Below are positions 36,754-48,155 of a stretch of DNA of 64,000 bases, piece by piece. The notes under the pieces are model-generated. The model made no database searches, had not been told where the DNA came from, and worked only from the letters and a program-made list of their open reading frames with translations. The stretch spans positions 887,030 to 951,029 of the forward strand of contig NZ_LR792632.1 of assembly GCF_902827225.1 (NCBI RefSeq). The letters are read 5' to 3'. The first letter of the stretch is position 1. Each line of letters opens with the position of its first letter. The position numbers were made by a program, and so were the translations under genes. The stretch comes from Methanocaldococcus lauensis (GTDB lineage Archaea; AGJL01; Methanococci; Methanococcales; Methanocaldococcaceae).

Positions 36754-37839
36754 TTATGAGATTACCTTATCAATCATATTCAACTGTAAAGCCATTTTAA
36801 TTTCTCTTGCAATTCTTTGTCCCATACTTAATGGCTCACCATTGTATAAGAAAGAGTATGGACTTCCATTCATAAAGGTATTAGAACCTCCATCAGTTCT
36901 TGCACTCATTTCAAAGACAACTAATTCTAAGTCTTCATTACACAAACACTGTAAGCAGAATGGACCAATCATTCCAGGAGGTATTAGTTCTTTTGCCTTA
37001 CTTACTAATTTATCTCCAATTTCAAAAACTTGTGGCAATAAACTTTCTCTAATTACAACAGGAATATTTCCAGTAATTACATAACTTGGATTAACATTTA
37101 ATTCTAATTGGTCTTTTGCTGGAATCCTAACTAATCCATCTATATTACTTTCATATCTTCTATCCATTCCCAACAATTCTACTTCATCTTTTAATGGAGA
37201 GTAAAAGTAGTGTATGCAGAAGTTAGTTCCAACGACATATTCTTCTATATGTGCATTGGCTATATCTTCATCAGTCAATATTCCTCTCTTCTTTAAATCT
37301 TCTGCCTTCTTATAAAACTCCTCTGTTGATGAAGCAATAAAGTATCCTCTCCCTCCTCTTGCTCCAGGGAATTTAACGATAACAGTTTTATCAATGTCTT
37401 CCGGACTCTCATATTTTTTAGGAACTCTTATTCCAGATTCTTTTAATAGTTTTCTTTCTAAACTTCTTTCAGATTCCCATCTTAAAATTCTTCTATTACC
37501 AAACATTGGAACTAAAAAATTATTTTCTACATTGTCTAAACCACAATAGGCAATAAAAGAGCCATGAGGAACTACAATAGAATTTAACTCCCTCAACTTT
37601 TCTTGAATCTCTTCATTTTTTATATCTGAGAAATTATCTACATATATAAATTTATCAGCAACTTTAAACCTCTTGTATGGAACATCTCTACCTTTCATAG
37701 TTATACAAACTGTAGAAAAACCTTCCAATTTTGCTCCTTTTAAAATATGTAAGGATGTATGACTTCCCAATGTTGCTATTGTTATCTCATCTTTATTATA
37801 TTTTTCAAAAACTTCTAAAATCTCGTTCTTTGAAATCAT
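36754..37839 (-). CDS. purP: IMP biosynthesis enzyme PurP (formate-dependent FAICAR synthetase)
   Basis: A 361-residue ATP-grasp enzyme that makes FAICAR from AICAR, formate and ATP in archaeal purine synthesis. TLGSHTSLHILKGAKLEGF, VPHGSFIAYCG, FPGARGGRGYFIA and VVFEMSARTDGGSN are characteristic. Length agrees with the M. jannaschii enzyme. GGAGGGATACA precedes the start. It ends close to the leader of the regulator operon but is transcribed separately. Confidence 0.95.
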   Translation of the reverse strand: MISKNEILEVFEKYNKDEITIATLGSHTSLHILKGAKLEGFSTVCITMKGRDVPYKRFKVADKFIYVDNFSDIKNEEIQEKLRELNSIVVPHGSFIAYCGLDNVENNFLVPMFGNRRILRWESERSLERKLLKESGIRVPKKYESPEDIDKTVIVKFPGARGGRGYFIASSTEEFYKKAEDLKKRGILTDEDIANAHIEEYVVGTNFCIHYFYSPLKDEVELLGMDRRYESNIDGLVRIPAKDQLELNVNPSYVITGNIPVVIRESLLPQVFEIGDKLVSKAKELIPPGMIGPFCLQCLCNEDLELVVFEMSARTDGGSNTFMNGSPYSFLYNGEPLSMGQRIAREIKMALQLNMIDKVIS

Positions 37840-38016
37840 TGTATCCCTCCAAAATTCTGAAATTTTAAAAATCTAAATTTAAAAAAGTTAAGTGAATACT
37901 ATTTAAATTATTTCTTAGCAGAATTAATATAAAATCCTTACTTCTTAAATTAAGTAGAAATTTTTAAATAGGTAAAACTTAACCTTAAAAAACTTCAATT
38001 TATATTGGTGATTAAA

Positions 38017-38706
38017 ATGATAATTATAGGAGTTGATGAGGCAGGAAGAGGGCCAGTTATAGGACCTATGGTAGTATGCGCCTATGCCATTGAAAAGGAG
38101 AAAGAAGGAGAGTTAAAAAAATTAGGAGTTAAAGATAGTAAAGCATTAACTAAAAATAAAAGAAGTCTGTTAAAAAAATCCCTTGAAAGTTTGGGATACT
38201 CTGAAAAGTTAATCTTAGAGGTAAATAAAATAAATGAACTAATGAATAGAATTAATTTAAATGAGATTGAAATTAATGCTTTCTCTAAAGTTACTAAAAA
38301 TTTAATAGAAAAATTAGATATAAAAGATGAAGAGGTTGAGATTTATTTAGATGCATGTAGCACAAATGCTAAAAAATTTGAAGATAGCTTTAGAGATAAG
38401 ATAGAAGACATAATTAAAGAGAGGAATTTAGATGTTAAAATTATAGCAGAGCATAAGGCTGATGCTAAATATCCTATAGTTTCATCAGCTTCAATAATTG
38501 CAAAAGTTGAGAGGGATAATTTGATTGAAAAATATAAAAAAACTTACGGAGATTTTGGAAGTGGTTATCCATCTGATAGAAAAACTATAAAATTCCTTGA
38601 AGATTATTATAAAAAGCATAAGAAACTTCCAGACATTACAAGGATACACTGGAAAACTTGTCAAAATATAATAAACAAATATAAACAAACAAAATTAACT
38701 TTATGA
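38017..38706 (+). CDS. rnhB: Ribonuclease HII
   Basis: A 229-residue enzyme. IIIGVDEAGRGPVIGPMVVCA contains the Asp-Glu pair near residues 6-7, LDACSTN near 110 the third acidic residue, and AEHKADAKYPIVSSASIIAKVERD the fourth. It cuts RNA in RNA-DNA hybrids and removes single ribonucleotides. The start at 38017 follows GGTGATTAAA. Its stop sits a few bases before the trmI start. Confidence 0.96.
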   Translation: MIIIGVDEAGRGPVIGPMVVCAYAIEKEKEGELKKLGVKDSKALTKNKRSLLKKSLESLGYSEKLILEVNKINELMNRINLNEIEINAFSKVTKNLIEKLDIKDEEVEIYLDACSTNAKKFEDSFRDKIEDIIKERNLDVKIIAEHKADAKYPIVSSASIIAKVERDNLIEKYKKTYGDFGSGYPSDRKTIKFLEDYYKKHKKLPDITRIHWKTCQNIINKYKQTKLTL

Positions 38707-38715
38707 GTGATGTTT

Positions 38716-39564
38716 ATGTTTGCCTATAAACTGTTAGTAGATGAGAGAGGGAAGAGATATTTATTAAAAAAGGATGTTAAAAAATTTGGAACAGATTTGG
38801 GAATAGTAGATTTAGAGAATGTTGAAGAAGGAGTTGAACTAAAATCTCATAAAGGGTATAGATTTTATTTGGTAGAGCCTACAATGTTTGACATATTAAA
38901 AAGAATGAAGAGAACTGTAACTACTTTATTACCAAAAGATATTGGCTTTATTATAAGTATAGCTGGAATTAGAGAGGGAGAAACTGTTGTAGAAGCAGGA
39001 ACTGGTTCAGGAGCATTAACTATGTATTTGTCAAATGCTGTTGGAAAAACTGGGAAAGTAATAACCTACGATATTAGACCAGAATTTGCCAAAGTTGCAA
39101 GAAAAAATTTATTAAGAGTTGGGGCTATAAGAAAAGGACAAAAAATTATTGGATTGGATGAAGATTTTGACGATGAGGATGAAATTGAAATAGAAGATGG
39201 TTTATTTAATGTAATTCAAAAAATTGGAGATGTTAGAGAAAAAATTGATGAAAAAGATGTGGATGTAATCGTTTTAGATTTGCCAGATCCTTGGAATGTT
39301 GTAGAGAATGCAAAAAAGGCATTGAATAAAAAAAGAGGGAGGATAGTTACATATCTTCCATATATAGAGCAGGTTAAAAAAACTGTTGAAAAACTTAAAA
39401 AAGAAGGATTCTGGGATATACATACTTATGAACTTATTGAAAGAGAGATTGAAGTTTCTGAGAAAGGAGTTAGACCTTCAACGAGGATGATTGGGCATAC
39501 CGGCTATATAACTGTTGCAAGAGTTCCACCTAAACCAATTGATGAAAATATAGAAGAAAAATAA
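38716..39564 (+). CDS. trmI: tRNA (adenine-N1)-methyltransferase TrmI
   Basis: A 282-residue SAM-dependent enzyme. An N-terminal beta domain (YKLLVDERGKRYLLKKD) is followed by GETVVEAGTGSGALTMYLSNAVG near 95, TYDIRPEFAKVARKNL and VIVLDLPDPWNVV. Archaeal TrmI methylates A57/A58 in the T-loop of tRNA, stabilising it at high temperature. An acidic loop (DEDFDDEDEIEIEDG) interrupts the fold. The start at 38716 is favoured by GAGTGATG; ATG 38710 is possible. Confidence 0.92.
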   Translation: MFAYKLLVDERGKRYLLKKDVKKFGTDLGIVDLENVEEGVELKSHKGYRFYLVEPTMFDILKRMKRTVTTLLPKDIGFIISIAGIREGETVVEAGTGSGALTMYLSNAVGKTGKVITYDIRPEFAKVARKNLLRVGAIRKGQKIIGLDEDFDDEDEIEIEDGLFNVIQKIGDVREKIDEKDVDVIVLDLPDPWNVVENAKKALNKKRGRIVTYLPYIEQVKKTVEKLKKEGFWDIHTYELIEREIEVSEKGVRPSTRMIGHTGYITVARVPPKPIDENIEEK

Positions 39565-39610
39565 ATAAAAAATATTTTATTTACACATTTATTATATTGA
39601 AGGGGACAAT

Positions 39611-40417
39611 ATGTTAATATTTGGCACCGCAGGAGTTCCAATATCTGCAGAGGATGAATTTAAAGGAATAGATGTTTTAAGAAAATTAAATTTGGGAGCT
39701 ATGGAATTGGAATTTGTTAAAGGAGTTTATATGAAAGAAGACTATGCAAAAAAGTTAAAGGAATATGGAAAGGATATTGTTTTCTCTGCTCATGCTCCTC
39801 ACTTTATAAATCTCAATGCAAATGAAGAGTATAAAATTAAAAATAGTATTGAGAGAATTATTAAAACTGCCAAAGTATTAAATAACTGTGGAAGAAACTT
39901 AGTTTTTCATCCTGGATATTACTTAAAGAAAAGTAAAGAAACCACATATAATATAATAAAGTCAAACATTCAAAAAATTTTAGAAAAATTAGAATTATTA
40001 AATTTAAATGTTATGTTAAGACCAGAGACATCTGGAAGAGTATCTCAATTTGGAGATGTTGAGGAAACTTTAAATTTATGCTATGACTTAAATCTTCTCC
40101 CATGTATCGACTTTGCCCATATTTATGCAAGAAGTAGAGGAAGAATAAATAACTATGATTCCTTTTATAAGATACTTGAAAAAGTTGAGAATATGTTAGG
40201 AAAAGAAAGTTTAAAGGATATGCATATCCATTTATCAGGAATAGAGTATGGAAAGGGAGGGGAAAGAAGGCATCTACCTTTAAAAGAATCTAATTTTAAT
40301 TATAAGGATGCATTAAAGGCGTTGAAAGATTTTAATACCTCTGGAACTGTAATATGTGAAAGTCCTTTATTGGAATATGATGCTGTTTTGCTTATGAAGT
40401 GTTATAATGAACTATAA
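39611..40417 (+). CDS. Endonuclease IV-like TIM-barrel protein
   Basis: A 268-residue protein of the AP endonuclease 2 / xylose isomerase-like TIM barrel superfamily. Metal-ligand positions can be seen in FSAHAPHFINLNA, VFHPGYYL, MLRPETSG, CIDFAHIYARS, MHIHLSG and the final CESPLLEYDA. The FAHIYAR and HIHLSG segments agree with endonuclease IV, which cuts DNA at abasic sites using three zinc ions. A sugar-phosphate isomerase role cannot be excluded. AAGGGG precedes the ATG. Confidence 0.82.
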   Translation: MLIFGTAGVPISAEDEFKGIDVLRKLNLGAMELEFVKGVYMKEDYAKKLKEYGKDIVFSAHAPHFINLNANEEYKIKNSIERIIKTAKVLNNCGRNLVFHPGYYLKKSKETTYNIIKSNIQKILEKLELLNLNVMLRPETSGRVSQFGDVEETLNLCYDLNLLPCIDFAHIYARSRGRINNYDSFYKILEKVENMLGKESLKDMHIHLSGIEYGKGGERRHLPLKESNFNYKDALKALKDFNTSGTVICESPLLEYDAVLLMKCYNEL

Positions 40418-40437
40418 AAATATTTATGGTGCTTAAA

Positions 40438-41349
40438 ATGAGTGAAGACATTATAAAAGAAACTTATGAAAAAATTAAAAATATGGAAATTAGAGGGGCT
40501 GGAAGAATTGGAAGAGCGGCGGCAAAAGCTTTAAAAGAATATGCTATAAAAATCTCTCATTTAAGTGATGATGAATTTATAAAAAAAATGAAAGAGGCGG
40601 GAAATTTATTAATCTCTGCCAGACCTACTGCTGTCTCCTTACCAAATGCAGTTAAATATGTATTAAAAGGATTAAATGAAGATAATCCAAAGGAGAGAGT
40701 TATAGAGAGATCTGATGAATTTATAGAATCCTCATTAAAGGCTATTGAAAAAATAGGTAAGTATGGGGCAAATAGAATAAAAGATGGTTATACAATACTA
40801 ACTCACTGCAATTCTGAAGCTGCTATAAGTGTTATAAAAACTGCCTATGATGAAGGAAAAGATATTAAAGTTTTTTGCACAGAAACAAGACCAAGAAATC
40901 AAGGATATATTACAGCAAAAACTCTCTATGATTATGGAATTGATGTTACATTAATAGTCGATTCTGCAGTTAGATACTTTATAAAAGATATAGATATTGT
41001 AATTGTGGGGGCTGATGCTATAACTGCAAACGGCTGTCTTGTAAATAAAATAGGAACTTCTCAAATTGCATTAATTGCTAATGAAAGTAGAGTTCCTTTT
41101 TTAACAGCCGCAGAAACTTACAAATTTCATCCAAAAACTATAGTAGGAGAGTTAATAGAGATTGAAGAAAGAGACCCTAAGGAAGTGGTAGTATTTAAAG
41201 ATAAGTATAAAGGTATTAAAGTGAGGAATCCTGCATTTGATGTAACTCCATCTAAATATATAGATGCAATAATTACAGAGGTTGGTTTAATCCCTCCTCA
41301 AGGTGCTTGGTATATTATAGAAAAATACTTTGGCTGGCTTGAGAAATAA
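40438..41349 (+). CDS. Ribose 1,5-bisphosphate isomerase
   Basis: A 303-residue member of the eIF2B-alpha/MTNA family. IRGAGRIGRAAAKAL at the N-terminus, SARPTAVSLPNAV near 60, THCNSEAAISVIK near 125, CTETRPRNQGYITAKTL and VGADAITANGCLVNKIGTSQIA near 190-210 carry the catalytic Cys and Asp. The archaeal enzyme converts ribose 1,5-bisphosphate to ribulose 1,5-bisphosphate for Rubisco in AMP salvage. GGTGCTTAAA precedes the start at 40438. Neither Rubisco nor AMP phosphorylase is in the window. Confidence 0.9.
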   Translation: MSEDIIKETYEKIKNMEIRGAGRIGRAAAKALKEYAIKISHLSDDEFIKKMKEAGNLLISARPTAVSLPNAVKYVLKGLNEDNPKERVIERSDEFIESSLKAIEKIGKYGANRIKDGYTILTHCNSEAAISVIKTAYDEGKDIKVFCTETRPRNQGYITAKTLYDYGIDVTLIVDSAVRYFIKDIDIVIVGADAITANGCLVNKIGTSQIALIANESRVPFLTAAETYKFHPKTIVGELIEIEERDPKEVVVFKDKYKGIKVRNPAFDVTPSKYIDAIITEVGLIPPQGAWYIIEKYFGWLEK

Positions 41350-41396
41350 TAATTTTGTGGTAAAAAATATATACCCCATTTTTAATAAATAAATAT

Positions 41397-41522
41397 ATGT
41401 CTCAGGTGGCGACCCTCCATAGGGATGAAACCACCTCGACATTCTACCCACAAGGCGGCCGTGCCGAGTAGCCACTACGGCTTCGATGAAGGCCACGGTT
41501 TTCCAAGGGTAGATACACATTT
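41397..41522 (+). ncRNA. GC-rich structured noncoding RNA
   Basis: Of the 120 bases at 41401-41520, 68 are G or C, far above the surrounding DNA. Stems: GGTGG (41405-41409) with CCACC (41431-41435), enclosing CCCT/AGGG; CTACCC (41444-41449) with GGGTAG (41507-41512), enclosing CCGTG (41459-41463)/CACGG (41494-41498), inside which two hairpins form (CCG-TAG/CTA-CGG and CTTC/GAAG). A TATA-like AAAAATATATA (41363-41373) upstream and a T7 run at 41520 support the plus strand. It resembles the high-GC RNAs reported for AT-rich hyperthermophiles; an H/ACA guide is possible, with AUA or ACA after the last stem. Confidence 0.75.
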
Positions 41523-41673
41523 TTTTAATTAATAATACCCAAAAATATTATTTTATTAGCATTAATCTATATATTTAGATAAAGTAATATAATTTAAATC
41601 ATAAATAATAAATATTCAGAACTAATTAAAAATTTATTATCAAAATAGCTGTTTTAAATCTAAGGTGATTTTA

Positions 41674-42702
41674 ATGGTTAATGTTTTAATAAACGGTTAT
41701 GGGTCAATTGGTAAAAGAGTGGCAGATGCTGTTTCAATGCAAGATGATATGAAGGTTGTAGGAGTTACTAAAACCAAACCTGATTTTGAAGCAAGGTTAG
41801 CAGTAGAAAAAGGTTACAAGTTATTTGTAGCAATTCCAGATAAAGAGAGAGTTAAATTATTTGAAGACGCTGGAATCCCTGTAGAAGGAACAATATTAGA
41901 TATTATAGAAGATGTTGATATTGTAGTTGATGGTGCCCCAAAAAAGATAGGAAAGCAGAATTTAGAAAATATTTATAAGCCACACAAAGTTAAGGCTATA
42001 CTACAAGGAGGAGAAAAGGCAAAAGATGTTGAAGATAATTTCAACGCTCTTTGGAGTTATGACAGATGCTATGGAAAAGATTATGTAAGAGTTGTCTCTT
42101 GTAATACAACTGGTTTATGTAGAATATTATACGCTATAAATTCAGTTGCAGACATTAAAAAGGCAAGAGTAGTATTAGTTAGAAGAGCGGCAGATCCAAA
42201 TGATGACAAAAGAGGGCCTGTTAATGCCATAGTTCCTAATCCTGTAACTGTCCCTTCCCATCATGGTCCTGATGTAGTTTCAGTAGTTCCTGAATTTGAA
42301 GGGAAGATAGTAACATCAGCTGTAATTGTTCCTACAACTTTGATGCATCAGCATACATTGATGGTTGAAGTAGAAAATAATGTTAGTAGAGATGAAGTTT
42401 TAGAATCTATTGAGAAAACTCCAAGAATTATAACTGTTAAATATGAGGATGGATTTACATCAACTGCACAGATAATAGAGTATGGAAGAGATTTAGGTAG
42501 ATTGAGATACGATATAAATGAGTTAGTTGTTTGGGAGGAAAGTGTTAATGTTGTAGATAATGAGATATTCTTAATGCAGGCAGTTCATCAAGAGAGTATA
42601 GTTATTCCAGAGAATATTGACTGTATAAGGACTATGCTTCAATTAGAAGAAGATAAATTTAAATCAATTGAAAAAACTAATAAGGCTATGGGAATCAAAT
42701 AA
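41674..42702 (+). CDS. gap: Glyceraldehyde-3-phosphate dehydrogenase, archaeal type II
   Basis: A 342-residue enzyme. The Rossmann motif [15 protein letters not shown] is near the N-terminus, the catalytic Cys lies in [15 protein letters not shown] near 140, and [30 protein letters not shown] follows. HQHTLMVEV near 227 is the usual archaeal segment. It oxidises glyceraldehyde 3-phosphate with NADP+ or runs in reverse for gluconeogenesis. The start at 41674 follows GGTGATTTTA. Confidence 0.96.
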   Translation: MVNVLINGYGSIGKRVADAVSMQDDMKVVGVTKTKPDFEARLAVEKGYKLFVAIPDKERVKLFEDAGIPVEGTILDIIEDVDIVVDGAPKKIGKQNLENIYKPHKVKAILQGGEKAKDVEDNFNALWSYDRCYGKDYVRVVSCNTTGLCRILYAINSVADIKKARVVLVRRAADPNDDKRGPVNAIVPNPVTVPSHHGPDVVSVVPEFEGKIVTSAVIVPTTLMHQHTLMVEVENNVSRDEVLESIEKTPRIITVKYEDGFTSTAQIIEYGRDLGRLRYDINELVVWEESVNVVDNEIFLMQAVHQESIVIPENIDCIRTMLQLEEDKFKSIEKTNKAMGIK

Positions 42703-42858
42703 AATTAATTTTTTATTTTATTTTTCATTTTTTATTTTCAGAATATTAATTGTATATTTTAAATATTTAAATTAATAAAACTACAAAAAATTTTAATATT
42801 AATAAAATAAATTTTAATTTGAATTATAATGAATATTTTTCATATTTTTAACCAAAAA

Positions 42859-42896
42859 TTTTATATATGATAATACTAACTTAAAATATAGTATTA
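42859..42896 (+). promoter_or_regulatory. Promoter and 8-bp inverted repeat upstream of a 65-residue protein gene
   Basis: TTTTATATATG (42859-42869) is a good TATA box. TAATACTA (42871-42878) and TAGTATTA (42889-42896) are perfect inverted arms with a 10-base spacer around the expected start of transcription. This could be an operator or a short hairpin at the mRNA 5' end just before the ribosome site (GGTGG, 42901). Confidence 0.45.
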
Positions 42897-42908
42897 AAAG
42901 GTGGTATT

Positions 42909-43106
42909 ATGGATGACATTGATAAGAGGGCTATAAATTTATTAATTAACGCCACCTTAATGAGCGAAAATGAGATAGAAAAAACTTTAAAAATATTAAG
43001 GGACTTAGCAAAAATTAAAAAAAGAAAAGATAAAAACTTAAAGTCAATAAAAGATGTTTTAGATTATTGGGCTTGTCAGGCATATGAGTATTCAATGAAA
43101 GCTTAA
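42909..43106 (+). CDS. Small helical hypothetical protein
   Basis: A 65-residue protein, mostly charged helices ([34 protein letters not shown]), with a Trp-Ala-Cys-x-Ala-Tyr-Glu-Tyr end. It has no membrane segment or known motif. A strong AAAAGGTGG ribosome site and a clear TATA box support expression. I do not recognise the family. An inverted repeat between TATA box and start codon hints at specific regulation. Confidence 0.7.
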   Translation: MDDIDKRAINLLINATLMSENEIEKTLKILRDLAKIKKRKDKNLKSIKDVLDYWACQAYEYSMKA

Positions 43107-43121
43107 TATCTTTTTTGTTTT

Positions 43122-43361
43122 TTATAAAATTGAGAGTAAAATTAAGATAAATACTCCAATTATTCCCCCAAATGCTATTATTAATAAGTTTATTAAGGTT
43201 AGTTTTATATGCACAATTCCGAGGAAATTTAAAATTCCTACCAATATCAAACCAATTATTGTATTTACCGCTAAATATCTCAATATTTTATAAGTTAGCT
43301 TAAAGAATAAAATCCCTACTGCAATTATTAATATCAATAAAATTAGATGTTCCAAAACCAT
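43122..43361 (-). CDS. BofA-like small membrane protein
   Basis: A 79-residue protein with three hydrophobic segments: EHLILLILIIAVGILFFKL, LAVNTIIGLILVGILNFLGI and LTLINLLIIAFGGIIGVFILILLSIL. The order matches the BofA (pro-sigma-K processing) family, with N-x-x-x-G-L in the second span and a glycine-rich end. In Bacillus BofA inhibits an intramembrane protease; archaeal relatives have no assigned role. The start at 43361 is chosen because GAGGTGGG precedes it; the longer frame from 43376 overlaps that site. Confidence 0.7.
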   Translation of the reverse strand: MVLEHLILLILIIAVGILFFKLTYKILRYLAVNTIIGLILVGILNFLGIVHIKLTLINLLIIAFGGIIGVFILILLSIL

Positions 43362-43424
43362 AAATACCCACCTCATAGATACTATTTTACAATAAACTTA
43401 GATAAAAACTTTTTGTGATGCAGT

Positions 43425-45414
<1,990 letters not shown>

Positions 45415-45420
45415 TTATTC

Positions 45421-46056
45421 TCACCTTAAATTTTTTAATCTTGATATGAGTTCATCAACATCAACCAAAGTATTTATACACCCATCCCTTAATAAAGGTT
45501 GTCCTTGTGAAGGAATTCCTTTTCTTGATAACATATTCATTCCATAAAATAAATCCCTATTGCACGCTACTCCAAACACTGCCTCTGGCTTTTCTTCTTT
45601 TAAAATTCTCTTTAAGAATGTTGAGCCTGGGACTATATAAACTTTGTAATTGTTTTCCTTTGCCACTTTTATAATGTCTCCTATTTTACATCTTCCACAG
45701 AATATGCATTCAACACCATTAGGGGTTAATTTAGCAGGACATTTTGAATCTCTTAAACAGTGTGGAAGAACCAAAACCTTATTTTTTGCTTTTTTAAATG
45801 CATCTTCATAATATTTATTGTAAAATTCTATTCCTACTCTATAAAAAGTATCTTCTGTCCCAATTAATAGAAAAACTTTTAATAGTATTGAATAAAAATT
45901 ATCCATTAAGAATAAAGCCAAATTTGGAAATATCAACCTATCCTTTTTTAATAATATATATCCGATAATTAAAATTAAGATGGATACTATAAATATTAAT
46001 ATAAATACTGTTAATGTTATCAAACCTACAATCTGCAAAAATTCCTCTAAAATCAA
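45421..46056 (-). CDS. DUF116 family membrane-associated protein
   Basis: About 212 residues. A long N-terminal hydrophobic segment (LITLTVFILIFIVSILILIIGYILL) anchors a cytoplasmic domain with clustered cysteines: LPHCLRDSKCPAKLTPNGVECIFCGRCKIGDI near residue 110 and GVACNRDLFYGM further on. The pattern fits a metal or Fe-S site. The function of DUF116 is not known. The TTG start at 46056 is chosen for the AGGAGGG site before it; the longer frame would run into the divergent comB. Confidence 0.8.
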   Translation of the reverse strand: MILEEFLQIVGLITLTVFILIFIVSILILIIGYILLKKDRLIFPNLALFLMDNFYSILLKVFLLIGTEDTFYRVGIEFYNKYYEDAFKKAKNKVLVLPHCLRDSKCPAKLTPNGVECIFCGRCKIGDIIKVAKENNYKVYIVPGSTFLKRILKEEKPEAVFGVACNRDLFYGMNMLSRKGIPSQGQPLLRDGCINTLVDVDELISRLKNLR

Positions 46057-46112
46057 AACATATCCCTCCTTTTTATATTCCTTAATATAAAATAAAAAAT
46101 GATGGGGTAGAT

Positions 46113-46790
46113 ATGATAACTCTATGTAATAAATTTGCTGATCATAAATGTTATGATATAGCAATAGTTGTAGATGTTTTAAGAGCATCAACTACAATAG
46201 TAACTCTTCTATCATTTATCGATGAGGTATATATAACTACATCTACACAGAGAGAAGAAGAAAATGCCATATACATTGGAGAGAGAAAGGGCAGAAAAAT
46301 AGAGAACTTTGATTTTGGAAATTCCCCAACTGAGATTTTAGCAAATAAAGATATTATAAAGGAAAGATATGAAAATGGAGAAAAGATTATATTATCAACT
46401 ACAAATGGAACGAGAGTTTTAAAAAACTTAAACTCTAAATATATTTTTATAGGAGCGATAGTTAATGCAAAGTATGTCGCTGAAGCAGTTAAGGATTTTG
46501 AAAATGTCAGTTTAGTTCCATGTCATAGAGAAAATAACTTTTCAATAGACGATTTTATTGGCTGTGGAATTATTGCTAAGTATCTCAATAGAGAGTATGA
46601 TGATTTTATTAAAGCAGCAGTAGAATTAACTAAATATGACTGGATGTCTTTAATTTTAGAATCATCATCTGCTAAAAATTTAAAAAATCTTGGATATGAA
46701 AAAGATATAACCTTTGCAATGTTGGAGAATAGCATTGATGCCGTAGGAATTTACAAAAAAGAAGAGAACAAAGTTGTAAGAGTTAAATAA
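46113..46790 (+). CDS. comB: 2-phosphosulfolactate phosphatase ComB
   Basis: A 225-residue enzyme of coenzyme M synthesis. AIVVDVLRASTTIVTLLS near residue 18, IGERKGRKIENFDFGNSPTEI near 54, LSTTNGTRVLKN near 94 and PCHRENNFSIDDFIGCG near 135 are typical. It removes phosphate from 2-phosphosulfolactate with Mg2+ to give sulfolactate. It is divergent from DUF116 and followed by the RNase P gene 13 bases later. Confidence 0.95.
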   Translation: MITLCNKFADHKCYDIAIVVDVLRASTTIVTLLSFIDEVYITTSTQREEENAIYIGERKGRKIENFDFGNSPTEILANKDIIKERYENGEKIILSTTNGTRVLKNLNSKYIFIGAIVNAKYVAEAVKDFENVSLVPCHRENNFSIDDFIGCGIIAKYLNREYDDFIKAAVELTKYDWMSLILESSSAKNLKNLGYEKDITFAMLENSIDAVGIYKKEENKVVRVK

Positions 46791-46803
46791 ACTTTGTGAT
46801 ATT

Positions 46804-47493
46804 ATGAGAATTGACATTAATAGAATAAAAGATGAAGAAGATATTAAAATGCTAAAAGAGTTAAAATGGAACGGATTTGTTTTTTATCAGTATGATTATG
46901 AATTTGACAAAGAATTATTTGAAGAGGTAAAATCTATTGGTGAAAGTTATAAATTAAAAGTTTATTCAGGAGTGAAAATAAAAACAGAGAATTCTAAAGA
47001 ATTGAGAAAAAAGGTAAAGAAATTTAGAAATAAATGTCATATAATATTAGTTGAAGGAGGAATTTTAAAAATAAATAGAGCATCTGTGGAAATGCACGAT
47101 GTAGATATACTATCAACTCCTGAATTGGGTAGAAAAGATAGCGGAATAGACCATGTATTGGCGAGATTGGCATCAACTCACAGAGTGGCTATTGAAATAA
47201 ATTTAAAAAATCTTTTAAGTAAAGATGGTTATGAAAGGGCGAGAACATTACTATTTTTTAGAAATAACTTAAAATTAGCAAAAAAGTATGATGTTCCAGT
47301 TGTAATTTCTACGGATGCTGAAAATAAATACCAAATTAAAAATCCCTACGATTTAAGAGCATTTTTAAACACTTTGATAGATGTCAATTACTCAAAAAAA
47401 ATTATGGAAACCACTTATAAAATATGCGAATTTAGAGATTATTTAATGAAAGACAATGTTGTTAGATATGGAGTTGAAATTATAAAAGAGTGA
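46804..47493 (+). CDS. rnp3: Ribonuclease P protein component 3 (Rpp30)
   Basis: A 229-residue TIM-barrel-like protein. ILVEGGILKINRASVEMHDVDILSTPELGRKDSGIDHVLARLAS near residue 80 and VVISTDAENKYQIKNPYDLRAFL near 164 match archaeal Rpp30. With Pop5 and the RNase P RNA it processes tRNA 5' ends. It is probably co-transcribed with comB. GTGATATT precedes the ATG. Confidence 0.95.
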   Translation: MRIDINRIKDEEDIKMLKELKWNGFVFYQYDYEFDKELFEEVKSIGESYKLKVYSGVKIKTENSKELRKKVKKFRNKCHIILVEGGILKINRASVEMHDVDILSTPELGRKDSGIDHVLARLASTHRVAIEINLKNLLSKDGYERARTLLFFRNNLKLAKKYDVPVVISTDAENKYQIKNPYDLRAFLNTLIDVNYSKKIMETTYKICEFRDYLMKDNVVRYGVEIIKE

Positions 47494-47538
47494 AAAAGAA
47501 TAAATCTTTTTTAATAAAACTGCAAAAGTCATCTTAAA

Positions 47539-48069
47539 TTATTGAGTTACTGATTGTATTTGGTTAGTGTTTAAGTTATTTAAATTACTTAATTGATTTA
47601 ACATCTCTTCTTTTACTATTGCAGAGACATCTATTTCCTGTTGAATATCTATTGGAATACTTACTGTTGTAACTATTAAGTTAATTGATATATTTCCTTT
47701 AATTTCAATAGGTATTTTTGTGCTTTTACCCTTTACAGCAACTTCAATAAGTTTTTTGTTAGATATTTCTATTGGTAAAGTGAAAGTATTGTTTCCAGAT
47801 GTTATTTTAATATTTCTCTGCTCTCCATGTCCTAAATAAACTTTTTCACCATTAACCAATGCATATATATCAAATGATATTTTATTTATAGTTATTCCAA
47901 TAGGATTTGGATTACTTACCAATACTTGAATTTCTATCTTTGTATTATCTGCGTTTAATTTTTGGATTTTTTGACTAACAATTTCAACTTTTGGCTGTTC
48001 TAAGCATCCTGATGTGCCAACTACAATTATCATTGGTATTAGTATGAAGAATATTTTTTTAATCACCAT
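47539..48069 (-). CDS. LEA type 2 family lipoprotein
   Basis: A 176-residue secreted lipoprotein. The signal peptide ends at SGCLEQP, and a single LEA14-like beta domain follows (VSNPNPIGITINKISFDIYALVNGEKV, then EISNKKLIEVAVKGKSTKIPIEIKGNISI). The C-terminus is Asn/Gln-rich (NNLNTNQIQSVTQ). It probably sits on the outer membrane face; the role is unknown. GAGGGAAAAT precedes the ATG. Confidence 0.8.
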   Translation of the reverse strand: MVIKKIFFILIPMIIVVGTSGCLEQPKVEIVSQKIQKLNADNTKIEIQVLVSNPNPIGITINKISFDIYALVNGEKVYLGHGEQRNIKITSGNNTFTLPIEISNKKLIEVAVKGKSTKIPIEIKGNISINLIVTTVSIPIDIQQEIDVSAIVKEEMLNQLSNLNNLNTNQIQSVTQ

Positions 48070-48155
48070 ATTTTCCCTCTATATGTATAAATAATAATTA
48101 AATTTTAGTATTTATTATATATAAACATTTGTATTAAATAAAAAAGGTTGAAAGC

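Noticed and set aside
41287-41520. 77-codon minus-strand frame over the GC-rich RNA
   Set aside because: The frame arises because the GC-rich RNA lacks stops; the protein has no family features and overlaps the end of the isomerase gene.
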